Shown in pieces: positions 16,927 to 26,487 of a stretch of 64,000 bases of DNA. The stretch lies in contig NZ_JACGLS010000001.1 in NCBI RefSeq assembly GCF_014062345.1, positions 186,001 to 250,000 of the forward strand, in the 5' to 3' direction. Within the stretch, counting starts at the first letter, position 1. Each line of letters opens with the position of its first letter. Source of the stretch: Tenacibaculum pelagium (GTDB taxonomy: Bacteria; Bacteroidota; Bacteroidia; Flavobacteriales; Flavobacteriaceae). A program made the translations under genes and the position numbers. The notes under the pieces are model-generated. The model was not told where the DNA came from and searched no databases. It saw only the letters and a program-made list of their open reading frames with translations.

Positions 16927-17615
16927 TTAACTATATAATTGTTGACGACGAACATATTGCACACGATATTATAAAAGGGTATTGTGATGCCTTACCTAAT
17001 TTAAGCTTTATACAGCATTGTTATGATGCTATAGAAGCGATGGAATCTTTGAGAAATAACAATGTTGATCTGATATTTTTAGACTTAAATATGCCCAAAT
17101 TAAAAGGTTTTGAGTTTTTAAAAGCATTACAAAATCCACCAAAAGTAATTGTTACAACTGCATATCAAGAGCACGCATTAGAAGGATACGAACTTAATAT
17201 TGTAGATTATTTACTAAAACCTTTTAGTTTTGAGCGTTTTATAAAAGCAATTAATAAAATCGATGTGTCAAATACAAAAGCTAGTGTAGCCTCTACTCTA
17301 ACTTCTAAATCTGATGAAAGAATTTTTGTGAAGTCTAGCAAAAAAATGATTCAAATTAATCTTAAAGATATTTTGTTTGTAGAAGCTATTGGGAATTATT
17401 GCAAAATAATCACAGTAGATGATGAGATTCAAATAAGAGAAAAAATTTCTGACTTTATCAATGTATTACCTACTGATAAATTCTTTCAAGTACACAAATC
17501 ATTTATCATCTCTAAGAATCATATCAATTCTATTGAAGGAAATAGAATATTTATAAACGACTTTATTATTCCAATAGGAAAAGTTTACAAAACAAACCTT
17601 AATAAAATATTTTAG
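16923..17615 (+). CDS. LytTR family response regulator
   Basis: A 230-residue regulator: receiver domain (acidic pair DDE at 8-10, phosphoacceptor Asp54 in FLDLNMP, Thr in VTTAY, Lys in LLKPF) followed by a LytTR DNA-binding domain from about residue 130 (FVKSSKKMIQINLKDILFVE, then FQVHKSFIISKNHINSI). LytTR proteins bind paired nine-base direct repeats; such repeats lie in the intergenic region upstream. Partner of the kinase that overlaps it. The likely targets are its own operon and the divergent ABC/M1 operon (inference from position). Confidence 0.9.
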   Translation: MINYIIVDDEHIAHDIIKGYCDALPNLSFIQHCYDAIEAMESLRNNNVDLIFLDLNMPKLKGFEFLKALQNPPKVIVTTAYQEHALEGYELNIVDYLLKPFSFERFIKAINKIDVSNTKASVASTLTSKSDERIFVKSSKKMIQINLKDILFVEAIGNYCKIITVDDEIQIREKISDFINVLPTDKFFQVHKSFIISKNHINSIEGNRIFINDFIIPIGKVYKTNLNKIF

Positions 17616-17641
17616 ATGAAATTTTGTTAATCCGTAAAAAA

Positions 17642-18193
17642 CTACGCTTTATCTGGAACATGAAATAATTCTGGTTTTGCTCCTTTAATCCCTCTATAAA
17701 AGTCATAGAAGTGATTAAAATCTTTTTTCATATCATCAGTTGTATAATAAGGTTCAGATAATTTTACTTGCTTGTTTTCAAAATCAAACGTAAACATTAC
17801 TATTGGTACATTAGCCCCTTTAGCAATATAGTAGAATCCTGTTTTCCATTCTGTAACCTTTTTACGAGTACCTTCTGGCGATAAAGCTAAACGAAACTCA
17901 TCATGCTTATTAAACACATCAACAATAGCATCTACTTTATTATTGCTTTTAGATCGATCTACAGGCGCACCACCTAAAGCTCTAAAAATGAATCCAAATG
18001 GAGGCTTAAATAACGATTTCTTTCCTATAAAGTTAATTTTAACATTCCACGAATTTCTAGCTAATACAGCAATAGGAAAATCCTTCCAGCTAGTGTGTGG
18101 CGCACCAATAACTATATATTTTTTTAAATCTCTAGGAAAATCACCTACTAGTTTCCATCCTAAAATTTTGGTGTATATAAATTTAGAAATCAT
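17642..18193 (-). CDS. 1-acyl-glycerol-3-phosphate acyltransferase family protein
   Basis: A 183-residue PlsC-type acyltransferase. The catalytic HX4D box is PHTSWKD (His33, Asp38); block II/III residues appear as LFKPPFGFIFRALGGAPVDR and SPEGTRKK. It is short and lacks an obvious membrane helix, as in the bacterial subgroup usually annotated as glycerol acyltransferases. It probably acylates a lipid precursor, but whether that is lysophosphatidate or another acceptor (for instance an ornithine or aminolipid) is unknown. It is convergent with the LytTR gene and divergent from rmuC. Confidence 0.8.
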   Translation of the reverse strand: MISKFIYTKILGWKLVGDFPRDLKKYIVIGAPHTSWKDFPIAVLARNSWNVKINFIGKKSLFKPPFGFIFRALGGAPVDRSKSNNKVDAIVDVFNKHDEFRLALSPEGTRKKVTEWKTGFYYIAKGANVPIVMFTFDFENKQVKLSEPYYTTDDMKKDFNHFYDFYRGIKGAKPELFHVPDKA

Positions 18194-18262
18194 TTACTTT
18201 TATTAAACGCCAATGATACGGTTTTCCTTATAAAAATCAAATAATTTTACCCTATCTTGTCT

Positions 18263-18270
18263 TATATTTG
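18263..18270 (+). promoter_or_regulatory. -7 box of rmuC
   Basis: TATATTTG matches TAnnTTTG exactly and ends 28 bp before the ATG at 18299. Because it overlaps the first codons of a longer possible frame (from 18257), it supports the later start. Confidence 0.55.
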
Positions 18271-18298
18271 TTTACTTAATAAATTTACTGAAAATCTA

Positions 18299-19642
18299 AT
18301 GAATACTACTCTTTTAATTGTATTAGTTGCTTTAACTACCCTAATTTTAGGTTTTATTATTGGCAACTTATTATCTAAATTAAAGCTAAAACAGTTTATT
18401 ACCGATTTAGAAAAAGAAATTTCTTCTTTAAAAAATAATCACTCAAATATCGAGATTCAGAAAAAGGATATTCAAAATAGATTAGAAGAAAAATCGAAAG
18501 AAACAGAAGAGATTAGAAGAGAAAAAGAATTTTCATCAATAGAGCTTGCGAGGAAAAATGAAGAATTGAAGAATTTGCAAATAAAATTGAATGAAAACAA
18601 AGATGAAGTTGAAAAATTACAAGAAAAATTCTCCAAAGAATTTGAAAATCTTGCTAATAAAATTTTAGACGAAAAATCAACAAAGTTTACAGCTCAGAAT
18701 AAAGAAAATATCCAAAATATTTTAAATCCATTACAAGAGAAAATCAAAACTTTCGAAAAGAAAGTGGATGATTCTCAAAAAGAAAGTATTTCGATGCACT
18801 CTGCCCTTAAAGAACAATTATTAGGTTTAAAGGAACTAAATACTCAAATGAGCAAAGAGGCTATCAACTTAACTAAAGCGTTAAAAGGAGATAGCAAAAC
18901 ACAAGGTAATTGGGGAGAGTTGGTATTAGAACGTGTTTTAGAAAAGTCAGGTTTAGAAAAAGACAGAGAATATTATGTGCAACAAAGCTTTACTAATGAT
19001 GAAGGTGCTCGTGTATTGCCAGATGTTGTAATCCATCTACCTGACAATAAGAAAATGATTGTCGATTCTAAAGTATCATTAACTGCTTATGAACAGTTTG
19101 TAAATACTGAAGATGAAAATGAACAAGAGCGTTTTTTAAAAGAGCATGTAAATTCTTTAAAACGCCATGTAGAGCAATTGTCAGAAAAGAAATACGAAGA
19201 TTTGTATAAAATTGAATCTCCTGATTTTGTTTTATTATTTGTTCCTATTGAACCTGCTTTTGCTGTGGCTTTAAATCAAGATAATACTTTATACAATAAA
19301 GCTTTTGAAAAGAATATAGTAATTGTTACTCCTACTACGCTATTAGCTACATTACGTACCATCGATACTATGTGGAATAACGAAAAACAACAACGAAATG
19401 CTATCGAAATAGCTCGTCAAGCAGGGGCTTTATATGATAAATTTGATGGCTTACTAAAAGATTTAATCGGAATTGGTAAGAAAATAGATGCTTCTAAAGC
19501 TGATTATAATTTAGCCATGAATAAATTAGTAGACGGACGAGGTAATCTAATTACAAGTGTAGAAAAGTTAAAAAAAATGGGAGCTAAAGCAAAAAAGGCA
19601 TTACCCCAAAATATAATAGAAAGAGCTCAAGATGAAGAATAA
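18299..19642 (+). CDS. rmuC: DNA recombination protein RmuC
   Basis: A 447-residue RmuC-family protein. An N-terminal membrane helix (LLIVLVALTTLILGFIIGNL) is followed by a coiled coil of about 100-150 residues rich in E, K, L and N, and then the conserved nuclease-like core: KGDSKTQGNWGELVLERVLEKSG, LPDVVIHLPDNKKMIVDSKVSL and PTTLLATLRTI. The D and K residues of the core resemble the PD-(D/E)XK fold. RmuC limits DNA inversions and rearrangements at short repeats and may act in DNA processing at the membrane. The ATG at 18299 is chosen over 18257 because the longer frame would overlap the promoter and begins with unlikely residues. Confidence 0.9.
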   Translation: MNTTLLIVLVALTTLILGFIIGNLLSKLKLKQFITDLEKEISSLKNNHSNIEIQKKDIQNRLEEKSKETEEIRREKEFSSIELARKNEELKNLQIKLNENKDEVEKLQEKFSKEFENLANKILDEKSTKFTAQNKENIQNILNPLQEKIKTFEKKVDDSQKESISMHSALKEQLLGLKELNTQMSKEAINLTKALKGDSKTQGNWGELVLERVLEKSGLEKDREYYVQQSFTNDEGARVLPDVVIHLPDNKKMIVDSKVSLTAYEQFVNTEDENEQERFLKEHVNSLKRHVEQLSEKKYEDLYKIESPDFVLLFVPIEPAFAVALNQDNTLYNKAFEKNIVIVTPTTLLATLRTIDTMWNNEKQQRNAIEIARQAGALYDKFDGLLKDLIGIGKKIDASKADYNLAMNKLVDGRGNLITSVEKLKKMGAKAKKALPQNIIERAQDEE

Positions 19643-19671
19643 AAAAAAGCGACCAAATGGTCGCTTTTTTT
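19642..19671. terminator. Bidirectional terminator between rmuC and the TIG/kelch gene
   Basis: A symmetric stem AGCGACC/GGTCGCT with an AAAT loop is flanked by A-runs on the left and T-runs on the right, so it can end both convergent transcripts. Confidence 0.85.
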
Positions 19672-19685
19672 ATTTTATATCAATG

Positions 19686-21692
19686 TTATTCAACGAGGTC
19701 TCCTATATATAAATTGTAATCTGTATAATAAGAATTTAATACTTTTGTTTCATAAATGTAGGGTATACTATTATGTTTAAAAGAAAAAACCCTTCTATGA
19801 TCATTATAAGAAATTCTTAAACCAGGTTTATACATTTCAGTCCAGCTATTAGCAGTAGTGTCGTATTTATAAACTTTATCACTTACATAATGAATTTCAT
19901 TATTAAAAACATAAGAGGCTGTTTTAGCTTTTGGATTAGGATTATCTGCTAATCGTTCCCAAATACCATTTTCTATATTTAATCTCCAAAAATCTGAATA
20001 TTGATTTCCATCAGCTCCATTATTAAAATATACAAAATTGTCTTTTACATCCATACATACATAACGTCCTCTATATCTTTCTTTATTAAAAGGGATGTCT
20101 GTAAATTTAGACCAACTATCTAAATCAACATTATATTTCCACAGTTGAGAAAAATCTTTTCCTGCGACGAAATAAATATCATTTTTGTAGGTAAAACCAT
20201 CACCAAAATTCGCATAATCATCCTTTTCTAAGGGGATATGACTTAGTTTAGTAACATTTCCTGTATTTATATCTAACTTAAAGAAATTTTCATGGGTTGC
20301 GGTTGATGTAACACCATAAATTTGATTTTGATATTCAGAATATACTAGTTTTTGGCTAAAACTATTAATTACTAAATCATCCTTAAATACGATTTTATGC
20401 TCAACATTCCATTTACGATCATTGAAGTTATAACTATAAAGGTATCTACCGTCAGTTGCTCTATCAGTAGCTAAAATATAAACTTTATCTTTTGAGGCGG
20501 TTAAATATGCGTCTCTAAAAGGAGGAAACTCTTTTTGCTTAATTTTATAAAAAGGATTGATTACTTTTATAGTAAAGTCTGAAACAATCTCTTTATCTGG
20601 AGAAACTTTCCAAACTAAAGGATGCTCTCTTTCTTCTCCTCCATAAATAGCTATTTCAGTTACTCCATTATTTTCAAAATAACCTATTTTCACACCACCA
20701 AAGTAAATAGAAGATCTAGCTTTAGATTCAGGTATTTTCCTATCAAAACTTACTACATGATTGTCCGCAAAATAAACTTCTCTAGGGAAATTGGTGAATT
20801 TCGGTTCATATAAAGAAAATCCATCATAAGAGGAATAATCATCTTGACTAAATACTCTAATTTTGGTGTTATTATAAACGGCATCATTAGGAACTATAAT
20901 TCTCATGCTATCTCTATAAACCTTTACTATTTCTGCTCTAGCAGTTCCAATATAAGCCTTGCTATGGTAATTGTATGAAACATTATCAAAATGTTTTCCA
21001 ACTACAGTAATGGTATCTGAATAAAACGCTGACTTTGGTTCTACACCTGTAATAATTGGCTTATAGAGCTGTAATATACCATCTTTAGCATATTCTTTTC
21101 TATAGGCTTCTATAGTAATAGTTGATCTTTCTTTTTCCGGTTTTGGAACTATAAACTCGATTTCATTTTCTGTTACCGATAATATTTTGGCATAAGAATA
21201 TCCATATCTCAATTCTAAAGCTCTCATATCTTCAGCAGGAAAGTTCTCCCCTACAAGCTTTACGGTATCACCAATATGTGCTACGTTTGGTAAACAAGAG
21301 TTTAAGTTTATTTTAGCACTACCCTTAGACAGAAAAGAGAAACGCTCTCCTTGATACGTCTCATTTTCTGTCTCTATATATGCATTGTAAAAATATTCAA
21401 CGTCAGGATATAAACCATGATTAATCCTGAGTGTGTATCTTCCATTCTTTATTTTGGTGTCAACCAAGTGATTTACATTATAATATATGTTGTTTGAATT
21501 AGCAAATAGCTCAAAACCATAGCTAACAACACTCTCTTTACCCATATCAACAATATTACCAGTTAAAATAACACCCCCTCCTGAAGGAATTGCTGCTGGT
21601 AATGTTTCAATAATCGGAATTAACGAGCCTTCTTCTTCATCCTTACATCCAATTAGTAATGTAAGAGCAATCAATAAAATACTCTTTCTCAT
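19686..21692 (-). CDS. IPT/TIG and kelch-repeat lipoprotein
   Basis: A 668-residue lipoprotein (signal with LLIGC; Cys16). An N-terminal fibronectin-like region contains SYGFELFANSNN, and two IPT/TIG-like domains follow (about 130-210, with GDTVKLVGENFP, and 213-295, with PKSAFYSDTITVVGKHF). The C-terminal half has at least four kelch-like blades, seen as YSYNFNDRKWNVEH, WKYNVDLDSWSKFTDIP, WRLNIENGIWERLADNP and YKYDTTANSWTEM. This design suits binding to glycans or protein partners on the outer membrane surface. No enzyme motif is visible. It is a single gene lying just downstream of glyA on the same strand (26 bp gap). Confidence 0.75.
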   Translation of the reverse strand: MRKSILLIALTLLIGCKDEEEGSLIPIIETLPAAIPSGGGVILTGNIVDMGKESVVSYGFELFANSNNIYYNVNHLVDTKIKNGRYTLRINHGLYPDVEYFYNAYIETENETYQGERFSFLSKGSAKINLNSCLPNVAHIGDTVKLVGENFPAEDMRALELRYGYSYAKILSVTENEIEFIVPKPEKERSTITIEAYRKEYAKDGILQLYKPIITGVEPKSAFYSDTITVVGKHFDNVSYNYHSKAYIGTARAEIVKVYRDSMRIIVPNDAVYNNTKIRVFSQDDYSSYDGFSLYEPKFTNFPREVYFADNHVVSFDRKIPESKARSSIYFGGVKIGYFENNGVTEIAIYGGEEREHPLVWKVSPDKEIVSDFTIKVINPFYKIKQKEFPPFRDAYLTASKDKVYILATDRATDGRYLYSYNFNDRKWNVEHKIVFKDDLVINSFSQKLVYSEYQNQIYGVTSTATHENFFKLDINTGNVTKLSHIPLEKDDYANFGDGFTYKNDIYFVAGKDFSQLWKYNVDLDSWSKFTDIPFNKERYRGRYVCMDVKDNFVYFNNGADGNQYSDFWRLNIENGIWERLADNPNPKAKTASYVFNNEIHYVSDKVYKYDTTANSWTEMYKPGLRISYNDHRRVFSFKHNSIPYIYETKVLNSYYTDYNLYIGDLVE

Positions 21693-21718
21693 TTTTTATT
21701 TAAAAACCTTTTTGAAGT

Positions 21719-22993
21719 TTACATTACAAATAATCTCTTATCATGCATTAAATCATATACCTTCTCTCCTATTTCTTCTAATTTTTCATCATTAGAGGCA
21801 TTCATTAAAACTTCATCAATTAAATCTACAACTGTTTGCATGTCTTCTTCAACTAAACCACGAGTAGTAACTGCAGCAGTACCAACTCTAATTCCTGAAG
21901 TTACAAACGGACTCTGAGTATCAAATGGCACCATGTTCTTGTTAACCGTAATTTCAGCTTTACCTAAAGCTTCTTCAGCTTCTTTACCAGTAATATCTTT
22001 ATTACGTAGATCAATTAACATACAGTGGTTGTCTGTTCCACCAGAAATAATATCATATCCTTTAGCTACAAATGCTTTTGCCATCGCTTGTGCATTTTCT
22101 TTTACTTGAATTTGATACTCTAAAAACTCATCAGTTAATGCTTCACCAAAAGCCACTGCTTTTGCTGCAATAACGTGCTCTAATGGTCCACCTTGATTTC
22201 CTGGAAAAACTGCTGAGTTAATCAATGTTGACATTTTCTTTAATTTTCCAGATTTTAATTTTAATCCAAACGGATTTTCAAAATCTTTACCAATCATAAT
22301 CATTCCTCCACGAGGTCCACGTAAGGTTTTGTGTGTAGTTGTAGTTACAATATGACAATGAGGTAATGGATCAGATAAAATTCCTTTTGCTATTAAACCA
22401 GCTGGATGTGAAATGTCAGCCATTAAAACTGCACCAACACTATCAGCTACTTCTCTAAACTTTTTAAAATCTATATCTCTAGAATAAGCAGAAGCTCCTG
22501 CAATAATTAACTTTGGTTTGTGCTCTTTAGCTTGTTGCTCTAAATGATTATAATCAATGATTCCTGTTTCTTTATCTACTCCGTAAAAAACAGGATTGTA
22601 TAATTTTCCTGAAAAATTTACCGAAGAACCATGGGTTAAATGCCCTCCATGTGATAAATCGAATCCTAAAATAGTATCACCAGGATTTAAACAAGCTGCA
22701 AAAACAGCCGTATTTGCTTGAGAACCTGAATGTGGTTGTACATTAACATATTCAACTCCGAACAACTCCTTAGCTCTATCAATAGCGATTTGCTCTACAA
22801 TATCTACCACTTCACATCCACCATAATAACGTTTACCTGGATATCCTTCGGCATATTTATTAGTTAAAATAGAACCCTGAGCTTGCATTACTTGCTCGCT
22901 TACAAAGTTTTCAGAAGCAATCAATTCTAAACCGTTTAGTTGACGCTCTTTTTCTTCTTGAATTAAATCGAATATTTGATGATCTTTTTGCAT
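21719..22993 (-). CDS. glyA: Serine hydroxymethyltransferase
   Basis: A 424-residue PLP enzyme converting serine and tetrahydrofolate to glycine and methylene-tetrahydrofolate in the cytoplasm. Typical blocks: [49 protein letters not shown] and the PLP lysine in [14 protein letters not shown]. The C-terminus has [14 protein letters not shown]. The frame extends 15 codons further upstream (to 23038), but a minus-strand -7 box at 23018-23025 lies inside that extension, so the ATG at 22993 ([10 protein letters not shown]) is preferred. Divergent from the fumarylacetoacetase gene. Confidence 0.95.
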   Translation of the reverse strand: MQKDHQIFDLIQEEKERQLNGLELIASENFVSEQVMQAQGSILTNKYAEGYPGKRYYGGCEVVDIVEQIAIDRAKELFGVEYVNVQPHSGSQANTAVFAACLNPGDTILGFDLSHGGHLTHGSSVNFSGKLYNPVFYGVDKETGIIDYNHLEQQAKEHKPKLIIAGASAYSRDIDFKKFREVADSVGAVLMADISHPAGLIAKGILSDPLPHCHIVTTTTHKTLRGPRGGMIMIGKDFENPFGLKLKSGKLKKMSTLINSAVFPGNQGGPLEHVIAAKAVAFGEALTDEFLEYQIQVKENAQAMAKAFVAKGYDIISGGTDNHCMLIDLRNKDITGKEAEEALGKAEITVNKNMVPFDTQSPFVTSGIRVGTAAVTTRGLVEEDMQTVVDLIDEVLMNASNDEKLEEIGEKVYDLMHDKRLFVM

Positions 22994-23017
22994 CTGTATG
23001 TGTTGTTTATAAGTAGC

Positions 23018-23025
23018 CAAATGTA
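23018..23025 (-). promoter_or_regulatory. -7 box of glyA
   Basis: On the minus strand it reads TACATTTG (TAnnTTTG), ending 25 bp before the chosen ATG at 22993. Confidence 0.55.
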
Positions 23026-23136
23026 CTAATTTTATCAATCAAACTTTATGCAAAAACTGCATTATTTTTAACCAAAACAATTCATTTATTAACTATGTAA
23101 ATTTTAAGTAATCATTTAAAATTTCTAGTCTTTAAA

Positions 23137-23169
23137 TTGATTAAAATTGAAAAAAAATATGTAGGTTTG
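23137..23169 (+). promoter_or_regulatory. Promoter of the fumarylacetoacetase gene
   Basis: TTG at 23137-23139, a 22-bp spacer, and TAGGTTTG at 23162-23169 match the Bacteroidota -33/-7 layout. The start codon follows 26 bp downstream. Confidence 0.6.
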
Positions 23170-23194
23170 GTATATAAAACAACAAACAATTTCA

Positions 23195-24475
23195 ATGGAG
23201 ATAACAGCTAATAATCCTAAAAGAAAATCTTGGTTACAAGTAAATAGTAACTCAGATTTTCCTATTCAAAATATTCCTTTCGGTGTATTTATAACTAAAG
23301 ATGATATTATTACTATTGGTACTAGAATTGGTGATTTTGCTATAGATTTAGGGGCATTACATCAATTAGGGTATTTTGAAGGAATTCCACTTACTGATGA
23401 TATTTTCTTACAAGATACTTTAAACGATTTTATTGCAGATGGTCGTAAAACATGGCGTTTAGTACGTAATAGAATTGCTGAAATTTTTGATGTAACTAAC
23501 GGGAAGTTACGTGATAATGCAGAACATAAAGATAAAATTATCTTCAGAATGGAAGATGTTGAAATGCAACTTCCGGTTTCTGTTGGAGATTATACCGATT
23601 TCTACGCAAGTAAAGAGCATGCTACCAACGTAGGTTCTTTATTTAGAGATCCTGAAAATGCTTTATTACCAAACTGGTTACACATTCCAATTGGTTATCA
23701 TGGTAGAAGTTCTTCTATTGTACCTTCTGGAACGCCTATTCATCGTCCAATTGGGCAACAAAGACCAAGTGAAGGTGAAACTACACCAAACTTCGGACCT
23801 TCAAAATTATTAGATTTTGAATTAGAAATGGCTTTCATTACTACAGTTGCGAATGATTTAGGTGATAGAATCCCTATCGAAGAAGCTGACGAATACATCT
23901 TCGGATTAGTATTATTTAACGATTGGTCTGCTCGTGATATTCAAGCGTGGGAATATGTTCCTTTAGGTCCTTTCTTAGGGAAGAACTTTGCATCTACTAT
24001 TTCTCCTTGGATTGTGACTTTAGATGCTTTAGAGCCTTTTAGAGTTGATAACCCGAAGCAAGTACACGAGCCTTTACCATATTTAAAGAAAGAAGGTAAA
24101 GACAGTTTAGATATTAATTTACAAATGGCTATAAAACCAGAAGGTAAAGAAGAAACCGTTGTTTGTAATTCTAACTTTAAATATATGTATTGGACAATGG
24201 CACAACAATTAGCGCATCATACTGTTAATGGTTGTCCTGTAAACGCTGGAGATATGATGGGATCTGGTACAATTTCTGGACCTACAAAAGATAGTTTTGG
24301 TTCTATGTTAGAATTAACTTGGAGAGGTCAAAACCCAATTAAAATGAATGATGGTTCTGAGCGTAAATTCATAAATGATAACGATACTGTTATCATGAGA
24401 GGATACTCTCAAAACGACCAAGTTCGTATTGGTTTTGGAGAATGTACTGGTAAAATATTACCTGCTAAAGAGTAG
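23195..24475 (+). CDS. fahA: Fumarylacetoacetase
   Basis: A 426-residue enzyme splitting fumarylacetoacetate to fumarate and acetoacetate, the last step of tyrosine breakdown. Family marks: DYTDFYASKEHATNVG, WLHIPIGYHGRSSSIVPSG, the metal-binding FELEMAFI region, FNDWSARDIQAWEYVPLGPFLGKNF and NAGDMMGSGTISGP. Length matches the eukaryotic-type enzyme. Other tyrosine-pathway genes (hmgA, hppD) are not in this window. It has its own promoter and a strong terminator, so it appears monocistronic. Confidence 0.95.
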   Translation: MEITANNPKRKSWLQVNSNSDFPIQNIPFGVFITKDDIITIGTRIGDFAIDLGALHQLGYFEGIPLTDDIFLQDTLNDFIADGRKTWRLVRNRIAEIFDVTNGKLRDNAEHKDKIIFRMEDVEMQLPVSVGDYTDFYASKEHATNVGSLFRDPENALLPNWLHIPIGYHGRSSSIVPSGTPIHRPIGQQRPSEGETTPNFGPSKLLDFELEMAFITTVANDLGDRIPIEEADEYIFGLVLFNDWSARDIQAWEYVPLGPFLGKNFASTISPWIVTLDALEPFRVDNPKQVHEPLPYLKKEGKDSLDINLQMAIKPEGKEETVVCNSNFKYMYWTMAQQLAHHTVNGCPVNAGDMMGSGTISGPTKDSFGSMLELTWRGQNPIKMNDGSERKFINDNDTVIMRGYSQNDQVRIGFGECTGKILPAKE

Positions 24476-24497
24476 TAAAATAATAAAATTAGTTTTT

Positions 24498-24528
24498 AAA
24501 AAGATGTTCGTTTCGAGCATCTTTTTTT
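24498..24528 (+). terminator. Intrinsic terminator of the fumarylacetoacetase gene
   Basis: AAAAAGATG pairs with CATCTTTTT; an inner TTCG/CGAG stem closes on a TTT loop, and the T-run extends to 24528. Confidence 0.85.
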
Positions 24529-24661
24529 ATTTACAAAAATATCTAAAACCTATATAAATACTGTGCATATACCGTATTTGTACGCTTCTACCCTCTATAT
24601 TTTTGATTCGAAACTGATTTCCTCATTTATTTGTTTTTGTAATTAATAAACATTTAATTTT

Positions 24662-25348
24662 ATGAAAAAATCAGTATTATTTCTATTCACATTTATTTTG
24701 GTTAATGTCTATAGTCAACAAAATGTCAAATCTTTTAATTTCAAAAAAGGAGAAGTACTAGATATAATTTTACTAACTGGTAGTCCAGAATTTAAAGAAG
24801 GATTTGAAAAATATAAGAAAACTATATTACCTGTTGGATTTGAATATGGGTATCAACCCCAACCAGGTTTTAAAGCATCTAAATTAATTTTAGGTAATTA
24901 TTTACCTAAAAGTTTTCTTATAGGTAAATGGGGAAATAAAGAAAAACGAGAAAATTTTCTCGAAAATATCGTAAATAGAGTTCCTGACTTTCATAAGCAA
25001 CGTAGAAGCACATTTGCTTATTTTGGATTAAGCTATTATACTTTATCAAAAGATTTAAAATTTACCGTGAATTTAAATACATATAATGTGGTAACTTCTT
25101 TTTGGAAAAAAAATAATACAGATTTTTATACTTTTACTAAACAATGGGAAAAAGATGTTTTTGCTACTGGAGGTAAATTTATTTTAAAACTACCTAAAGG
25201 AATTTCACCAGTCGGTTATAATTATAATCCTGATTTATTTACCATTATTGAATGGAAAAATAAATCTGATTATGAGAAGTTTGTAGAAAAACATCCTCTA
25301 GGTTTTTATTCTAAATTAAAAAACGTTCATCAATTTATCATTGATTAA
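24662..25348 (+). CDS. Exported protein with two ferredoxin-like halves (unknown function)
   Basis: A 228-residue protein with a type I signal peptide (MKKSVLFLFTFILVNVYSQQ). I do not recognise the family with certainty. Two related-looking halves can be seen: FLIGKWGNKEKRENFLENI in the first and FTIIEWKNKSDYEKFVEKHP in the second. Both resemble the closing strand-helix of dimeric alpha-beta barrel (DUF1330 or ABM-like) domains. So it may be a periplasmic two-domain barrel that binds a small ligand. It precedes an AraC-type membrane regulator by 26 bp and a DUF2911 protein after that; the three may be co-transcribed. Confidence 0.6.
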   Translation: MKKSVLFLFTFILVNVYSQQNVKSFNFKKGEVLDIILLTGSPEFKEGFEKYKKTILPVGFEYGYQPQPGFKASKLILGNYLPKSFLIGKWGNKEKRENFLENIVNRVPDFHKQRRSTFAYFGLSYYTLSKDLKFTVNLNTYNVVTSFWKKNNTDFYTFTKQWEKDVFATGGKFILKLPKGISPVGYNYNPDLFTIIEWKNKSDYEKFVEKHPLGFYSKLKNVHQFIID

Positions 25349-25374
25349 CTTGCCTAAAAAATCAGCTTATTTTT

Positions 25375-26487
25375 ATGCTAACTATTTTAAATCAATTAGT
25401 CTATTTTGGATTCTTTCAAAGCCTTTTTTTACTAGTAATTTACCTTTTTTCTTCTAAAAAAAGGACAAAAATAAATGGATTTATGGCTTTTTTAATAGCG
25501 ATACTTTTTATTGGTCTATTAGGAAAAGTAGTTCATAACACTGAGGTTTTTGGCAAAAATTTTAGACTTATTGCGCTTTCTGAATTTTCAGCTTTACTAT
25601 TTGGTCCTACAATCTATCTTTTCACGAGTAGTGTTTTAGAAAAGAAATATTATACTTTTAAAAGGCTTGTACATTATATACCTGGTTTTATGTACTCTGT
25701 ATTTATTCTGATCTATTTTATAATTCCATCAGATGCAATTATTATAGAGCGCTCTAAAACAGGCGAATTAATGCGTGTAATTTATATGTGTCATGCAGTA
25801 GGATTAATAGTTAACCTAACCTATTGGTTTTTAAGCTGGAGTATTTTTAAAAATTTTTCTAAAAAAATGAAAAATGAAATTTCTTATGAAATACAAAATC
25901 AGTTTCTTTTTAGGTTTTTAATCATTATTGGTTGCTGTCTATTCATTTGGTCGGTATTATATATAACTAGCTTATTAGGTATTGATATGATTGAACGAAA
26001 AGCGCGTCCATACATATGGATTGTTTTAACTTTAATTATTCTTTTTATTACTTACTACTCTATGATATCTCCACAGGTCTTACAAATAATACCTGAAGAA
26101 TTAGAAAATAAAAAGTACAATAAATCTAAACTAAGTTATCAAGATCTAAATACGTTAAAGCATGAGTTAGAACTTATAATGATAGAAAAAAAACCGTATT
26201 TAAATAGTAAGCTTTTAAAAAGTGAGTTAGCACAATTATTAGGCGTAAATAATCCTGAATTAGCACGTTTGTTAAATGAAAATATTGGCATGAACTTTTT
26301 TGAATATGTTAATTATTATCGTATTAAAGAGTTTGTAACCTTAGCCCAAACAGAAAAAGCTAAACAATTTACTTTTTTTGGTTTAGCCCAAGAATCAGGT
26401 TTTCATTCAAAAACTACTTTTAATAAATCTTTTAAAAAATTGATGGGAAGTTCACCTTCTGAATATTTTAATAAAAATTTACAATAA
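25375..26487 (+). CDS. Membrane-anchored AraC family regulator
   Basis: A 370-residue protein: about seven membrane helices in the first 235 residues, starting LVYFGFFQSLFLLVIYLF, a linker, and a C-terminal AraC/XylS DNA-binding domain (about 275-368) with ELAQLLGVNNPELARLLNENIG and FGLAQESGFHSKTTFNKSFKKLMGSSPSEYF. This layout is common in Flavobacteriia. It should sense something in or across the membrane and act on nearby genes, probably the flanking exported proteins. Its stop overlaps the DUF2911 start by one base (TAATG), which implies coupling. Confidence 0.85.
   Translation: MLTILNQLVYFGFFQSLFLLVIYLFSSKKRTKINGFMAFLIAILFIGLLGKVVHNTEVFGKNFRLIALSEFSALLFGPTIYLFTSSVLEKKYYTFKRLVHYIPGFMYSVFILIYFIIPSDAIIIERSKTGELMRVIYMCHAVGLIVNLTYWFLSWSIFKNFSKKMKNEISYEIQNQFLFRFLIIIGCCLFIWSVLYITSLLGIDMIERKARPYIWIVLTLIILFITYYSMISPQVLQIIPEELENKKYNKSKLSYQDLNTLKHELELIMIEKKPYLNSKLLKSELAQLLGVNNPELARLLNENIGMNFFEYVNYYRIKEFVTLAQTEKAKQFTFFGLAQESGFHSKTTFNKSFKKLMGSSPSEYFNKNLQ

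Noticed and set aside
18257-18298. Fourteen-codon upstream extension of rmuC
   Set aside because: It overlaps a perfect -7 promoter box and lies before a normal membrane-anchor N-terminus.
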